This document shows, one piece after another, positions 17,491 to 26,200 of a DNA stretch of 55,288 nucleotides. This DNA is from DAITPV01 sp050692555. Lineage in GTDB: Bacteria; Actinomycetota; UBA4738; CALAEC01. The stretch lies in contig JBOGVS010000021.1 of the NCBI GenBank assembly GCA_050692555.1, positions 1 to 55,288 of the forward strand. Reading direction: 5' to 3'. The notes under the pieces are model-generated. The model was not told the DNA's origin. It did not search any database and was given only the letters and a program-made list of their open reading frames with translations. Positions within the stretch are counted from its first letter, which is position 1. Each line of letters begins with the position of its first letter. The position numbers and the translations under genes are program-made.

Positions 17491-18441
17491 CTATCTGGGG
17501 GCCAGAGCGCGAAGAGCGGGCTCTATGTCACCCTCGAAGGGCAGAATGCTCAGAATAGGGGTATCCACCCCGTTGTCGATGTAGCGCTGGATATGCTTCC
17601 GGCATGCATCTTCCGAGCCGTGGACGATTAGCTGGTCTATCAGCTCGTCAGTGACGGCAGCGAGGGCTCCCTGGCGGTCTCCCGTCTCCCATGCCGACCA
17701 CATCTGCCGCAGGTCATCTCCCCGTCCCAGCCATGCATGAAACGACGCGTAGGCCGGCACGTTGAGGTACGTGCTTATCGCTCGGGCAGCGACACGGCGA
17801 ACCACCTCCCCGTCCTCTGTGGGACACACAAAGATTCGCGCGGCGAGCTCCTTTTCAGCGCCCAGCTCCTCGGCGACGCGGAGTACATCGTCAGCGGAGA
17901 GCCAATTCGTGATTGCTCCGTCCGCCTCTTGTCGAGCCAGCCGAAGCATCCCTGAGCGTAGCGCAGCCAATAGGATGGCCGGCGGCTGGTCTGGAGGTCG
18001 GGCGAGGCGGAAGCCTCGGACGGAGAAGGAGTCGGACTCGATGTCGACCTTCTCTCCTGCGAAGGCCGAGCGGAGGAAGCGAAGAGTGTCCCTCACTCGT
18101 CCGAAAGGCCGCTCGAACGAGACGGCGTTCCATCCCTCGACGATGACATCAGTGGAGGTGCCGATGCCGAGGGCCGCACCACCGCTCGTTGAGGTGGCGA
18201 GTGCAGCGGCGGACATGGCAAGGAGCGCCGGGCCCCGCGTGAACACGGACACGATGGCCGTTCCGAGCCGCAGCTTGGGTGCCCAGCAGGCGGAGAGCGC
18301 CAACGGCGTGAAGGCGTCGTACTCGTTGGTCTCGCTTGTCCAGACGTCCGTGTAGCCAAGCTCCGGCAGCAACTCGACCAGCGCACGGTGTTCCTGGAGG
18401 TGGACGCCACCGAAGGGGATTGTCATACCGTACCGCTGCAT
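17491..18441 (-). CDS. LLM-class F420-type oxidoreductase
   Basis: 316 residues of the luciferase-like monooxygenase superfamily. The TIM-barrel pattern is seen in LPELGYTDVWTSE, LRLGTAIVSVFTRGPALLAM and GGAALGIGTSTDVIVEGWN, then PPAILLAALRSGMLRLA and a C-terminal segment ending LSILPFEGDIEPAL. Actinobacterial members of this subgroup mostly use coenzyme F420 rather than FMN; that cofactor is inferred from family, not visible. The gene starts one base after the stop of the upstream TetR gene, so the two are co-transcribed. They are divergent from the ten-gene operon at 19484-31219, which holds a second LLM enzyme. A redox step on the imported substrate or its product is likely. Confidence 0.88.
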   Translation of the reverse strand: MQRYGMTIPFGGVHLQEHRALVELLPELGYTDVWTSETNEYDAFTPLALSACWAPKLRLGTAIVSVFTRGPALLAMSAAALATSTSGGAALGIGTSTDVIVEGWNAVSFERPFGRVRDTLRFLRSAFAGEKVDIESDSFSVRGFRLARPPDQPPAILLAALRSGMLRLARQEADGAITNWLSADDVLRVAEELGAEKELAARIFVCPTEDGEVVRRVAARAISTYLNVPAYASFHAWLGRGDDLRQMWSAWETGDRQGALAAVTDELIDQLIVHGSEDACRKHIQRYIDNGVDTPILSILPFEGDIEPALRALAPR

Positions 18442-19170
18442 CTATGCTTCCCCACCTTCAATCAGGCTGTCTTCACCGCTCAGGCGTCGGACCGACGTGG
18501 CGCCTGAGATCGGAGGCCTTACCCGCTCGTTGTCCACTCCCCGGGAGGCGAGGTCCCAGAAGACGTACGCAATGTCCCGGGCGCCCAGCGCACCACCAGG
18601 GTCGTACCACTGGTAGACCCAATTGCACATCCCAAAGATCGCGAGTGTGGTCACGCGGGAGTTGAGCGGCCGGAAGGCGCCGGACTCCATGCCCGAGGTC
18701 ACGACCGAGTGCACCAGGTCGAAGTACCGGCGCCGCTTCCTCCTGATGGTCTCCTGATACTTCTTGGGCAACTCACGATAGTGCTCGAAGAACGCCCGCA
18801 GGTGTCCGCGCTGCGTTTGCATGAAGTCCAAGATGTCTTCGATGATGCCGAGGAGCTGTTGTTGCGCTGACAGGGAGGTCTTGCCACGCGCGAGTTGCCG
18901 CTCGATGAGGAGATCGATGATCTCCTCGTGGATCACGAAAAGGATGTCGGCCTTCCCCGAGAAGTAGTGGTACAACGTGGGCTTCCGGATGCCCACCGCT
19001 TCCGCGATGTCCTCCATGGTGGTGCGGTGGTACCCGACGTTGTCGAACAACCGGGCCGCCTGGTTCATGATGTCGGTCCGCTTGCGATCCGCGTTGGACC
19101 GGGAAACGCCCCGGGCCGGCCGCTTCGGGTGCCGATTCACCGTCGCCTCGGGACTCCTCTCCGTACTCAT
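18442..19170 (-). CDS. TetR-family regulator (cluster 2)
   Basis: 242 residues from ATG 19170. The N-terminal helix-turn-helix domain contains AARLFDNVGYHRTTMEDIAE, then VGIRKPTLYHYFSGKADIL, a typical TetR recognition helix. The rest is the ligand-binding domain; RLLRGLL-type details cannot be assigned. An earlier GTG at 19218 is open, but it lies inside the palindrome at 19211-19226, which more likely is this gene's operator, so the later start is preferred. CCGAC-N6-GTCGG occurs both here and at the divergent operon promoter, pointing to joint repression of both directions. Related TetR proteins in catabolic operons often sense acyl-CoA intermediates; that is inference here. Confidence 0.9.
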   Translation of the reverse strand: MSTERSPEATVNRHPKRPARGVSRSNADRKRTDIMNQAARLFDNVGYHRTTMEDIAEAVGIRKPTLYHYFSGKADILFVIHEEIIDLLIERQLARGKTSLSAQQQLLGIIEDILDFMQTQRGHLRAFFEHYRELPKKYQETIRRKRRRYFDLVHSVVTSGMESGAFRPLNSRVTTLAIFGMCNWVYQWYDPGGALGARDIAYVFWDLASRGVDNERVRPPISGATSVRRLSGEDSLIEGGEA

Positions 19171-19210
19171 CGCTTCGATCGGGCCAGCCTGGGGTGCGGA
19201 CCCCTTACTC

Positions 19211-19226
19211 CCGACCACTTAGTCGG
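19211..19226. promoter_or_regulatory. TetR-type operator, copy 1
   Basis: Palindrome CCGAC-CACTTA-GTCGG, extended by CTC on the left and GAG on the right to 8-bp arms. It sits about 40 nt upstream of the preferred tetR start. The same CCGAC-N6-GTCGG layout recurs at 19435-19450. Confidence 0.6.
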
Positions 19227-19394
19227 GAGATACCGGGCGGCCCGCGCACGCCACGGTAGCACGGGCATTCGTCTCGAGACAACGACGGAGGGCGCACTTC
19301 AATCGGCATGCCCGGGGCTTGGATGCAGGTCAAAAGGCCGGCCTCACGTAACCTGGGCTCGGCCGTCCACCCCCTTCGGGCCGATCCCGAGCGC

Positions 19395-19450
19395 TTGACT
19401 GCTGGGTACGGAGTGTGCTTTCGTATGGAGTCGACCGACCGGGCGGTCGG
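19395..19450 (+). promoter_or_regulatory. promoter region with TetR-type operator, copy 2
   Basis: TTGACT at 19395-19400 is a good -35 element; the -10 is less clear (TCGTAT at 19421-19426 gives a long 20-nt spacer). The palindrome CCGAC-CGGGCG-GTCGG (19435-19450) lies just downstream and 33 nt before the start of the cluster-2 operon, where a bound repressor would block transcription. Confidence 0.6.
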
Positions 19451-19483
19451 GTCGGCCCAGGTTGGGGACCGAAAGGAGGCAGG

Positions 19484-20473
19484 ATGGGGCTGCTGAAGCT
19501 TTCGGCTCTCGCCGTTGTGGCGCTTCTGGTGGGGACATCTTGCGCCGGTGGCGATGAGACCACGGGGAGCGGCGAGGGGGACGGTGCCCAGCAGGACTTC
19601 TCGATCGGCGTGGTCTTCATCTACGCGAATCCCTTCGCTACAGGCGTTGAGAACGGTATGCGTTCGGTGTCGGAAGAAGCCAGGGTCTCCGTCCAATTCG
19701 CGAACCCGAATGGCGACGCACAGCGCGAAGCACAGGCCGTGCAAGACTTCATCTCGAGAGGGGTCGACCTGCTCCTGTACGCTCCGCTGGATCCGGAGGG
19801 CTCGGTCGCCAACGCCCGAGCCGCGGCGGAGGCTGAAATCCCGGTGATCTGTTTCGACACGTGCTTGAGCGAAGAGGGGCAGGAACAGTACATCGAGGGG
19901 TTCGTGACCTCGGATAACACGAAGTTGGGGCTCCTGGCGGGGGAGCTCGCCGCCGACTACATCGCCACCGAGATGCGTGGGAGCGCCAGCATCGGGTTGC
20001 TCACGTGCGAGAGCATCGACATCTGCCTGCTCCGCAGGGAAGGGATCGACGAGGGGCTCTCCACCGTCGAGGTGGAGGTGGCCGCATCCCAGGAGGCCTT
20101 CATCCCCGACGACGCGGACCCCGCCGCCACTAACATGCTGACTGCCAACCCCGACATCGAGATGATGATCGCGGAGAATCAGGGTGGCCTGGTCGGCGCG
20201 GCGGCGGCCATCCGGAGCGCGGGGGTGGACGTGCCGGTGTTCGGGATCGACATGGATCCGGAGATCGGCCAGCTGCTGCTGGCCGAAGACGGAATCGTCC
20301 AGGGGACGGCCGGTCAGGACACGTTCCAGATTGGCGAGCTCGCGATGCAGATGGCGATCGACTTCTTGAACGGGGAGACCATCGCGGAAGAGCCCGTGCT
20401 GGTCGACCCGGTCGGATACTCCCGGAATGATCCGGCGGCGATCGAGGCCTTCCTGGAGGAGTTTGGAACCTAG
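19484..20473 (+). CDS. CUT2-type ABC transporter substrate-binding lipoprotein (cluster 2)
   Basis: 329 residues from ATG 19484, which follows AAAGGAGGCAGG, a strong ribosome site. The signal peptide is short and hydrophobic with lipobox VGTSC, lipidated Cys20. The mature protein is a ribose-type binding protein: FSIGVVFIYANPFATGVENG, SRGVDLLLYAPLDPEGSVAN, AEAEIPVICFDTC, DNTKLGLLAGELAADYI and VPVFGIDMDPEIGQLLL. It is the first gene of the cluster-2 operon. An internal pair of cysteines (FDTCLS, then LLTCESIDICLL) could form a disulfide. Ligand unknown; the ten-gene context points to an amide- or acyl-type compound. Confidence 0.9.
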   Translation: MGLLKLSALAVVALLVGTSCAGGDETTGSGEGDGAQQDFSIGVVFIYANPFATGVENGMRSVSEEARVSVQFANPNGDAQREAQAVQDFISRGVDLLLYAPLDPEGSVANARAAAEAEIPVICFDTCLSEEGQEQYIEGFVTSDNTKLGLLAGELAADYIATEMRGSASIGLLTCESIDICLLRREGIDEGLSTVEVEVAASQEAFIPDDADPAATNMLTANPDIEMMIAENQGGLVGAAAAIRSAGVDVPVFGIDMDPEIGQLLLAEDGIVQGTAGQDTFQIGELAMQMAIDFLNGETIAEEPVLVDPVGYSRNDPAAIEAFLEEFGT

Positions 20474-22010
20474 GCCGCGACGGAAGCGACGTCACCCGCT
20501 GCCAGAGGCACCACACACCACTGTTGCGGCCCTGGCGGTAAGGGAGTTGACGAAGCGCTATCCGGGAACGACGGCATTGCTCGACGTGGACCTGGACCTT
20601 GCACCGGGAGAGGTCCGTGCCCTCGTCGGCAAGAACGGCGCCGGCAAGTCGACACTCGTTCGCATCCTCAGCGGAGCAGTTCGTCCGGACTCCGGCTCCG
20701 TCTCCCTGGCCGGACGCCCGGTGTCGCTCGGCTCCCCCGCCCAGGCCCGTGCCCTGGGGATCGCCACGGTCCATCAGGACTTCAGCCTGGTCCCCGAGCT
20801 GTCAGTCGCCGAGAACATCATGCTGAACCGATGGGGACGCCTGGGCCTGGTGAGCCGGTCGAGGATCGGACGCATCGCTGTGGCAACGCTCGCCCTGCTG
20901 GGGGTGGATATCGATCCGGACGCGAGGGTGGGGCAGCTCTCGATCGCCGATCGTCAGGTGGTGGAGATCGCGAAGTCCCTGGTGGCGCGCCCATCGGTCC
21001 TAATCCTGGACGAGCCGAGCAGCTCCCTTTCGGCGGATGAGATCGAGACGCTGCTCGATGTGATCCGCCGGCTGTCCACTGAGGGTGTCGCTGTCATCTA
21101 CGTGACACACCGCCTGCAGGAGATTCCGAGGGTGGCCGACACCGTCACGGTCCTGCGAGACGGTGAGGTGGTAGGGACCCGACGAACCGAGGACGCGCCG
21201 CTCCAGCGGATCGCGGAGATGATGGTGGGGGGAACGTGGGAGCTGGCCCGGGTCCGGGACGTAGGCGGCAGACGCGGGGACCGACCGGTGGCCCTCTCAG
21301 TGCGGGGGCTCGCGTGGGGACATCGGCTCTGGAACGTGACGTTCGATCTGCACGAGGGGGAGGTGCTGGGGATCGCCGGCGCCGTGGGATCCGGACGGAG
21401 CGAGCTCCTCCGATGCATCTTCGGGCTGGAGCCGGGGTCGGGGGGGCGGGTGGCCGTCCACGGCCAGGTGTTGGCACGTCGTCGGCCGTACGGGATGCTC
21501 CGGCGAGGGGTGGCATTGACACCGGACGACCGCCGGGCCGCGGGGCTGGTCCAAACCATGTCGGTCGCCGACAACCTGATCCTGGCCAGCTTGGGTCGCG
21601 TGAGCCGTCGCGGCTTGATCTCCCGACATCGCACCACGCAGCTCGCCACTCGAACGATCCGGCAACTCTCCATCCGGGCGCCAGGGCCAGAGTCGTCGGT
21701 GGAGGTGCTCAGCGGAGGTAACCAGCAAAAGGTGGTCGTGGGCAAGTGGTTGAACGCGGGGGTGCGCGTCCTGCTTATGGACGAGCCGACCAAGGGGATC
21801 GACATCCATGCCAAGGAGCAGATGTACGAGCTGCTCCGCGAGATGGCCCGGGGCGGGATGGCGGTGCTCTTCGTCCCTTCGGAGCTCGACGAGCTGTTCA
21901 TGGTCTGCGATCGGATCGTGATCCTTGCCAATGGCGTCGTTGCCGGCGACCGGCGGGTGGACGAGACGGACCTCTCTGAGCTTGTGGCGATGACGACGGT
22001 GGGCGGGTAG
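20463..22010 (+). CDS. CUT2-type ABC transporter ATPase, two ABC domains (cluster 2)
   Basis: 515 residues if translation starts at TTG 20463, which has GGAGGAG directly upstream and overlaps the binding-protein stop by 11 bp; the frame is open further up but into the previous gene. First ABC domain: Walker A GKNGAGKST at about residues 56-64, LSIADRQ signature, VLILDEPSSSL Walker B. Second domain: degenerate Walker A (GAVGSGRSEL), LSGGNQQK signature and VLLMDEPTKGID. This is the RbsA-type layout. It powers the permease encoded 2 bp after its stop. Confidence 0.9.
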   Translation: MEPRPRRKRRHPLPEAPHTTVAALAVRELTKRYPGTTALLDVDLDLAPGEVRALVGKNGAGKSTLVRILSGAVRPDSGSVSLAGRPVSLGSPAQARALGIATVHQDFSLVPELSVAENIMLNRWGRLGLVSRSRIGRIAVATLALLGVDIDPDARVGQLSIADRQVVEIAKSLVARPSVLILDEPSSSLSADEIETLLDVIRRLSTEGVAVIYVTHRLQEIPRVADTVTVLRDGEVVGTRRTEDAPLQRIAEMMVGGTWELARVRDVGGRRGDRPVALSVRGLAWGHRLWNVTFDLHEGEVLGIAGAVGSGRSELLRCIFGLEPGSGGRVAVHGQVLARRRPYGMLRRGVALTPDDRRAAGLVQTMSVADNLILASLGRVSRRGLISRHRTTQLATRTIRQLSIRAPGPESSVEVLSGGNQQKVVVGKWLNAGVRVLLMDEPTKGIDIHAKEQMYELLREMARGGMAVLFVPSELDELFMVCDRIVILANGVVAGDRRVDETDLSELVAMTTVGG

Positions 22011-22012
22011 GG

Positions 22013-23110
22013 ATGTGCTCTCGGAGGCTGGTCGCGTGGCTAGCTCGGGGGTCTCGCCATCTGGGACTCACCGTGGCCCTGCTCGCCCTGTTCATCGTCT
22101 TGTCCGTCTGGGCTCCGAACTTCCTCACCGCCCACAACCTCCTCAACGTGCTCCGGCAGGTGTCGTTCCTGGCCATCGTGGCCTGGGGCATGACGCTGGT
22201 CATCATCGGGGCGGAGATCGACGTCAGCGTCGGGTCGGCCGTGGCATTCCACGGGACGCTACTGGGCGTGCTCATCACTCAGGCCGAGCTGTCTTTCGGG
22301 CTGGCCATCCCGCTGGTCCTCCTGGCCGGGGCGGCGGTCGGCGCCCTGGCGGGTGGGATCCGGGCCATCTTCAACATCCCCTCGTTCATCGTGACCCTCG
22401 GCCTGTTCTCCGCCCTGCGGGGGGCCGGCTTGCTGCTGACGGACGCCATACCTCAGGCCCTCACCAGCTCCAACTTCCAGTTCTGGGGGAGCGGACGGGT
22501 CGCCGGGATCCCCGTGCCGGCACTGATCATGGTGGCGTCCTTCCTCCTGTTCTGGTTCATTGCGACGCGGACGACGTTCGGCCGCTCCGTCTACGCGGTG
22601 GGTGGCAACGCTGAGGCCGCCCGACTCTCGGGGATCCGGGTCACGCCGATCCGCGTCGCGCTCTTCGCCATAACCGGCTTGCTCTCCGCGGTAAGCGGGG
22701 TACTCCTGGCGGCCTCCCTCGGGGCGGGGAACCCCAGCGTCAGCCAGGGCCTCGAGTTCGACATCATCGCGGCGGTCATCGTGGGCGGGACGAACCTGTA
22801 CGGCGGGCGGGGTTCCATGGTGGGCACGGCCCTGGGCGTGCTCCTGATCGGCATGCTCCAGAACGGGCTGGTGCTTTTGGGCGTGAGCCAGTACGCGCAG
22901 GGCGTGGCCCGGGGCGTGGTGATCCTGTTCGCTGTGCTGATCGGGTCCGCCCGGGTCAGGCAGGCCTCCCGACGTACGTTCATCCGACTGGTCACGCTGC
23001 TCCCCGGCGTCGGCCGACCCGCCCCGGGCGGAGAATCGGCACACGATCCCTCCCCGCCGCACGAGGAGTTGGCATGGACGGGTGACGTGGGTCGGAAGGA
23101 GGGGGGATGA
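22013..23110 (+). CDS. CUT2-type ABC transporter permease (cluster 2)
   Basis: 365 residues, RbsC/BPD_transp_2 family. The signature region is VIIGAEIDVSVGSAVAFHG, with the later AVGGNAEAARLSGIRV and VIVGGTNLYGGRGSMVGTALG, the last being a standard CUT2 permease motif. It is highly hydrophobic through residue 325 or so, then has a polar cytoplasmic tail of about 40 residues. ATG 22013 is used, two bases after the ATPase stop. Its 3' end overlaps the next gene by 4 bp. Confidence 0.92.
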   Translation: MCSRRLVAWLARGSRHLGLTVALLALFIVLSVWAPNFLTAHNLLNVLRQVSFLAIVAWGMTLVIIGAEIDVSVGSAVAFHGTLLGVLITQAELSFGLAIPLVLLAGAAVGALAGGIRAIFNIPSFIVTLGLFSALRGAGLLLTDAIPQALTSSNFQFWGSGRVAGIPVPALIMVASFLLFWFIATRTTFGRSVYAVGGNAEAARLSGIRVTPIRVALFAITGLLSAVSGVLLAASLGAGNPSVSQGLEFDIIAAVIVGGTNLYGGRGSMVGTALGVLLIGMLQNGLVLLGVSQYAQGVARGVVILFAVLIGSARVRQASRRTFIRLVTLLPGVGRPAPGGESAHDPSPPHEELAWTGDVGRKEGG

Positions 23111-23658
23111 CATCGTTGTTCAGGGGAGCCCGACCGGGAGAGCCGCTCGAGGCTCGCGTGGCGCGCCTGGAAGACATGGAGGCCATCCGGAACCTCAAGG
23201 CCATGTACGCACGGTTTTGCGATCAGGGCTACGACGCGGACCGGCTGGCGGCCCTCTTCACGGCCGACGCCGTCTGGGAGAGCAACCTCTTCGGCCCCTT
23301 CGAGGGCCGCAAGGCAATATGGGCGTACTTCCGCAGCCTGGCCGACGGGGGGATCAGCTGGGCCTTCCACCTCATGGTAGCCCCTATCATCGAGGTGGAG
23401 GAAGGAGGCGCCGCCGCCACCGGCACCTGGTACCTCCTGGACCTGGCCACGTTCGCGGGGCCGGAGGACCCGTCAAGGCGCGACCCCGTGATCGCGACCG
23501 CACGATACGACGACGCCTTCGCCAAGCAGCACGGCGAATGGAGGTTCACCCGGATCAGGGCGGAGTTCTTCCAGGTCTCGAATCTCGCCGAGGGCTGGGT
23601 CCGGCAGCCGTTCCGACCGGACGTCCTGCCCGACGAGATGAAGGGGTCGCAGCGATGA
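23107..23658 (+). CDS. SnoaL-like/NTF2-fold protein
   Basis: 183 residues with the SnoaL/NTF2 cone fold pattern: RLEDMEAIRNLKAMYARFCD, DADRLAALFTADAVWE, FEGRKAIWAYFRSLADG, then GEWRFTRIRAEFF near the end. Such proteins act as small dehydratases, cyclases or isomerases, or have unknown roles; the sequence alone does not decide. The start ATGA overlaps the permease stop, and its stop overlaps the amidase start, so it is tightly built into the operon. A helper for the amidase or LLM step is possible but unproven. Confidence 0.8.
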   Translation: MTSLFRGARPGEPLEARVARLEDMEAIRNLKAMYARFCDQGYDADRLAALFTADAVWESNLFGPFEGRKAIWAYFRSLADGGISWAFHLMVAPIIEVEEGGAAATGTWYLLDLATFAGPEDPSRRDPVIATARYDDAFAKQHGEWRFTRIRAEFFQVSNLAEGWVRQPFRPDVLPDEMKGSQR

Positions 23659-25190
23659 TCCCGCCCCTCTCCGAGGAGGAGCTCGAGCGGCTGGCCGCTC
23701 TATCCTTCCTTCACCTCGAGCGGCCGGAGCTGGAGGAGTACAAGCGTCTGACGGACGAGCTCCTCGAGGTCGTGGCGGACCTCGATTGGCTCCCCGCCCG
23801 CCTCGCAGTTGACGAGCCACCGGTGCCGGCGACAAGACGCCTGGGGGCCCCCCGGACCGAGGAGAACGATCCCCTGAACGCGGTCGTGCGGTGGTGCGAC
23901 GTGAAGGCGGAGGTCGACGGACCACTCTCCGGCTGGACAGTCGCGCTCAAGGATTCTATCGCTGTGGCAGGCATCCCGCTCTCGTGCGGGTCCCGCGTCC
24001 TCCAGGGCTTTGTCCCGACGACGGACAGCGTGGTGGCGGACCGGATCCTCCGCGCCGGGGGGCGGATCGTGGCGATGACCAATATGGACGACTTCGCGTT
24101 CTCAGGCGGCGGGGACTCCAGCGTCTACGGGCCCACGCTGAATCCGTTCAATGCGGCCCGGACCGCCGGTGGGTCGTCGAGCGGGTCGGCCGCGGCCTTG
24201 CACTACGAGGGGATCGACGTCGCCGTCGGGACCGACCAGGGGGGATCCATCCGCCTGCCGGCGGCGTGGTGTGCGGTGGTCGGGCTCAAGCCCACCTACG
24301 GCCTGGTCCCCTACACGGGGATCGTGGCCATCGACCAGTCCGTGGATCACGTCGGCCCTCTGGCCCGCCGGGTGACAGACCTGGCCCTCCTCCTCCAGAC
24401 GATCGAGGGCTACGACCCCACGGACCCGCGCCAAACGAGGTCCTCACCGGCCGAGGACTACGTTCGCGCCGCGACGGACGCCCCGGCGACCCTCGAGGGC
24501 GTGCGTCTCGGGATCGTGGAAGAGGGCTTCTCGGAGGACGTGGAGGCGGAGCAAGAGACGCGGGCGGCGGTGGAGGAGGCCATCGAGCGGATGCGCGCCA
24601 TCGGGGCCGCCACAGTGGCCGTCTCGCTCCCGGAGCACCTCCTGGCGGGACCGATCGCCTTCGGTGGGGCGTTCGAGGGCATGACGGCGCTACTGAGAGC
24701 GGGCGGCAACGGCTACGAGTGGCGAGGCCGCTACTGGCCGGAGCTCGCGACCGCGATGGGGACGGGTCTGCGCGAGCACGCGAACGACCTGTCGCCGCAG
24801 GTCAAGGTGACCCTGCTCCTCGGTGAGTACCTCCGCGAGCGGTACTTCGGGTCGGTGTACGCACGTGCCCAGAACCTGAAGCAGGGACTCCGGCGAGCGT
24901 ATGACCGCCCGCTGGCGGAGGTGGATTTCCTGCTGATGCCGACCGCCCCACGGCGGCCGCACCAGAACGACCCATCCCTCTCGATCTCGGAGCGGGTTCT
25001 GCGGGGGTGGGCGGTGCTCGCAAACACCACACCCACGGACCTGACGGGGCACCCGGCGATCTCCGTTCCCGTGGCCGAGGCGGAGGGTTTGCCTGTCGGG
25101 GTGATGGCTGTGGGGAGGCATGGCCACGACGCAGACCTAATTCGGTTGGCAAGCACATGCGAACGCACGCTCGGCTGGAAGCCGGGCTGA
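23655..25190 (+). CDS. amidase (amidase-signature family)
   Basis: 511 residues from ATG 23655, which overlaps the previous stop. The amidase signature is complete: catalytic Lys99 in TVALKDSIAV, the glycine-serine loop AGGSSSGSAA (172-177) holding the cis-Ser, and nucleophile Ser198 in GTDQGGSIRLPAA, then VGLKPTYGLVPYTG. An N-terminal segment, LSEEELERLAALSFLHLERP, resembles a helical cap. Enzymes of this family hydrolyse amides or transfer the amide nitrogen (GatA). Here, in an operon with no gatB or gatC, a catabolic amidase is the better reading. It would release an acid that could then be activated to a CoA thioester by the ligase at 29270. Confidence 0.9.
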   Translation: MIPPLSEEELERLAALSFLHLERPELEEYKRLTDELLEVVADLDWLPARLAVDEPPVPATRRLGAPRTEENDPLNAVVRWCDVKAEVDGPLSGWTVALKDSIAVAGIPLSCGSRVLQGFVPTTDSVVADRILRAGGRIVAMTNMDDFAFSGGGDSSVYGPTLNPFNAARTAGGSSSGSAAALHYEGIDVAVGTDQGGSIRLPAAWCAVVGLKPTYGLVPYTGIVAIDQSVDHVGPLARRVTDLALLLQTIEGYDPTDPRQTRSSPAEDYVRAATDAPATLEGVRLGIVEEGFSEDVEAEQETRAAVEEAIERMRAIGAATVAVSLPEHLLAGPIAFGGAFEGMTALLRAGGNGYEWRGRYWPELATAMGTGLREHANDLSPQVKVTLLLGEYLRERYFGSVYARAQNLKQGLRRAYDRPLAEVDFLLMPTAPRRPHQNDPSLSISERVLRGWAVLANTTPTDLTGHPAISVPVAEAEGLPVGVMAVGRHGHDADLIRLASTCERTLGWKPG

Positions 25191-25200
25191 GGGAGAGGAC

Positions 25201-26166
25201 ATGCGATTCAGAGTCTTCACCGAACCGATGCAGGGGGCCTCGTACGAGCAACTCCTGACCGTGGCGCGGACCGCCGAGGAGTGCGGCTTCGATGCATTCT
25301 TCCGATCCGACCACCTCAGGTACATGGGAGAGTTCCTGAGCACCGGTGACGGCACGGGCATGCCTGGCCCGACGGACGCCTGGACGACCCTCGCGGGACT
25401 GGCCAGGGACACCACCGCGATCAGGCTGGGGACGCTCGTCACCTCCGCGACGTTCCGCCACCCCGGGATGCTGGCCATGCAGGTCGCCCAGGTCGATGCG
25501 ATGAGTGGAGGCCGTGTGGAGCTGGGGCTGGGTGCGGGCTGGGACCGGAAGGAGCACGCGGCGTTCGGGATTCCTTTCCCGGAGAAGCGGGAGCGATTCG
25601 ACAGGCTGGAGGAGGTCTGGGAGATCCTCATCGGCCTCTGGACCAACCCCGTTGGTGAGACCTTCTCCTTCCACGGCACGCACTACGTCCTTGAGGGAAA
25701 CGCCGGCCTGCCCAAGCCCGCACAGGATCCCCATCCCCCTACCATCGTCGGGGGCGCCGGGAAGCGGCGGACGCCGGCGCTGGCCGCGCGCTTCGCGTCC
25801 GAGTACAATCTCACCTTCGGCCTGCCGGACGTGACGCCGGAGAACGTCCGCGACCACTATGATCGGGTCCGGCGGGCGTGCGAGGAGCACGGTCGGGATC
25901 CGGCCACGATGCGGATGTCGGTCGTCATCGTGGTTGCCTGCGGGACCTCCAAAGCGGAGATCGATCGCCGCTACGAGGCCCTGGGGCTGGAGATCGAAGG
26001 GCTCCGGACCAGCTGTGCCAAAGGGACGCCCGACCAGGTGGTCGAGCGCCTCGCCCTGCTGCGGGCCGATGGCGCCGACACGATCTACTTCTCCATCCTC
26101 GATCTCGACGACCTCGATCACCTCCGTCTGCTTACGGACGAGGTCGTCTCGAAGTTCGATCGATGA
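25201..26166 (+). CDS. LLM-class F420-type oxidoreductase
   Basis: 321 residues, complete. Luciferase-like motifs: TAEECGFDAFFRSDHLRYMG at the first strands, RLGTLVTSATFRHPGMLAMQ, DAMSGGRVELGLGAGWDRKE, then HPPTIVGGAGKRRT and a C-terminal GTPDQVVERLALL. The GWDRKEHAAFGIPFP stretch is typical for the F420-dependent branch. A GGGAGAGG site precedes the ATG. It lies between the amidase and the acyl-CoA dehydrogenase, so it could oxidise or hydroxylate the substrate before or after amide cleavage. It is a different subgroup from the one at 17491-18441. Confidence 0.9.
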   Translation: MRFRVFTEPMQGASYEQLLTVARTAEECGFDAFFRSDHLRYMGEFLSTGDGTGMPGPTDAWTTLAGLARDTTAIRLGTLVTSATFRHPGMLAMQVAQVDAMSGGRVELGLGAGWDRKEHAAFGIPFPEKRERFDRLEEVWEILIGLWTNPVGETFSFHGTHYVLEGNAGLPKPAQDPHPPTIVGGAGKRRTPALAARFASEYNLTFGLPDVTPENVRDHYDRVRRACEEHGRDPATMRMSVVIVVACGTSKAEIDRRYEALGLEIEGLRTSCAKGTPDQVVERLALLRADGADTIYFSILDLDDLDHLRLLTDEVVSKFDR

Positions 26167-26200
26167 GCGTGGGGGGGCGGCTCCGCCGGGGGGGCTCCTT

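Noticed and set aside
23082..23654. N-terminal extension of the amidase over the SnoaL-like gene
   Set aside because: The SnoaL-like protein in the other frame is well formed and the amidase family begins at the ATG at 23655; the extension is Arg/Gly-rich noise.
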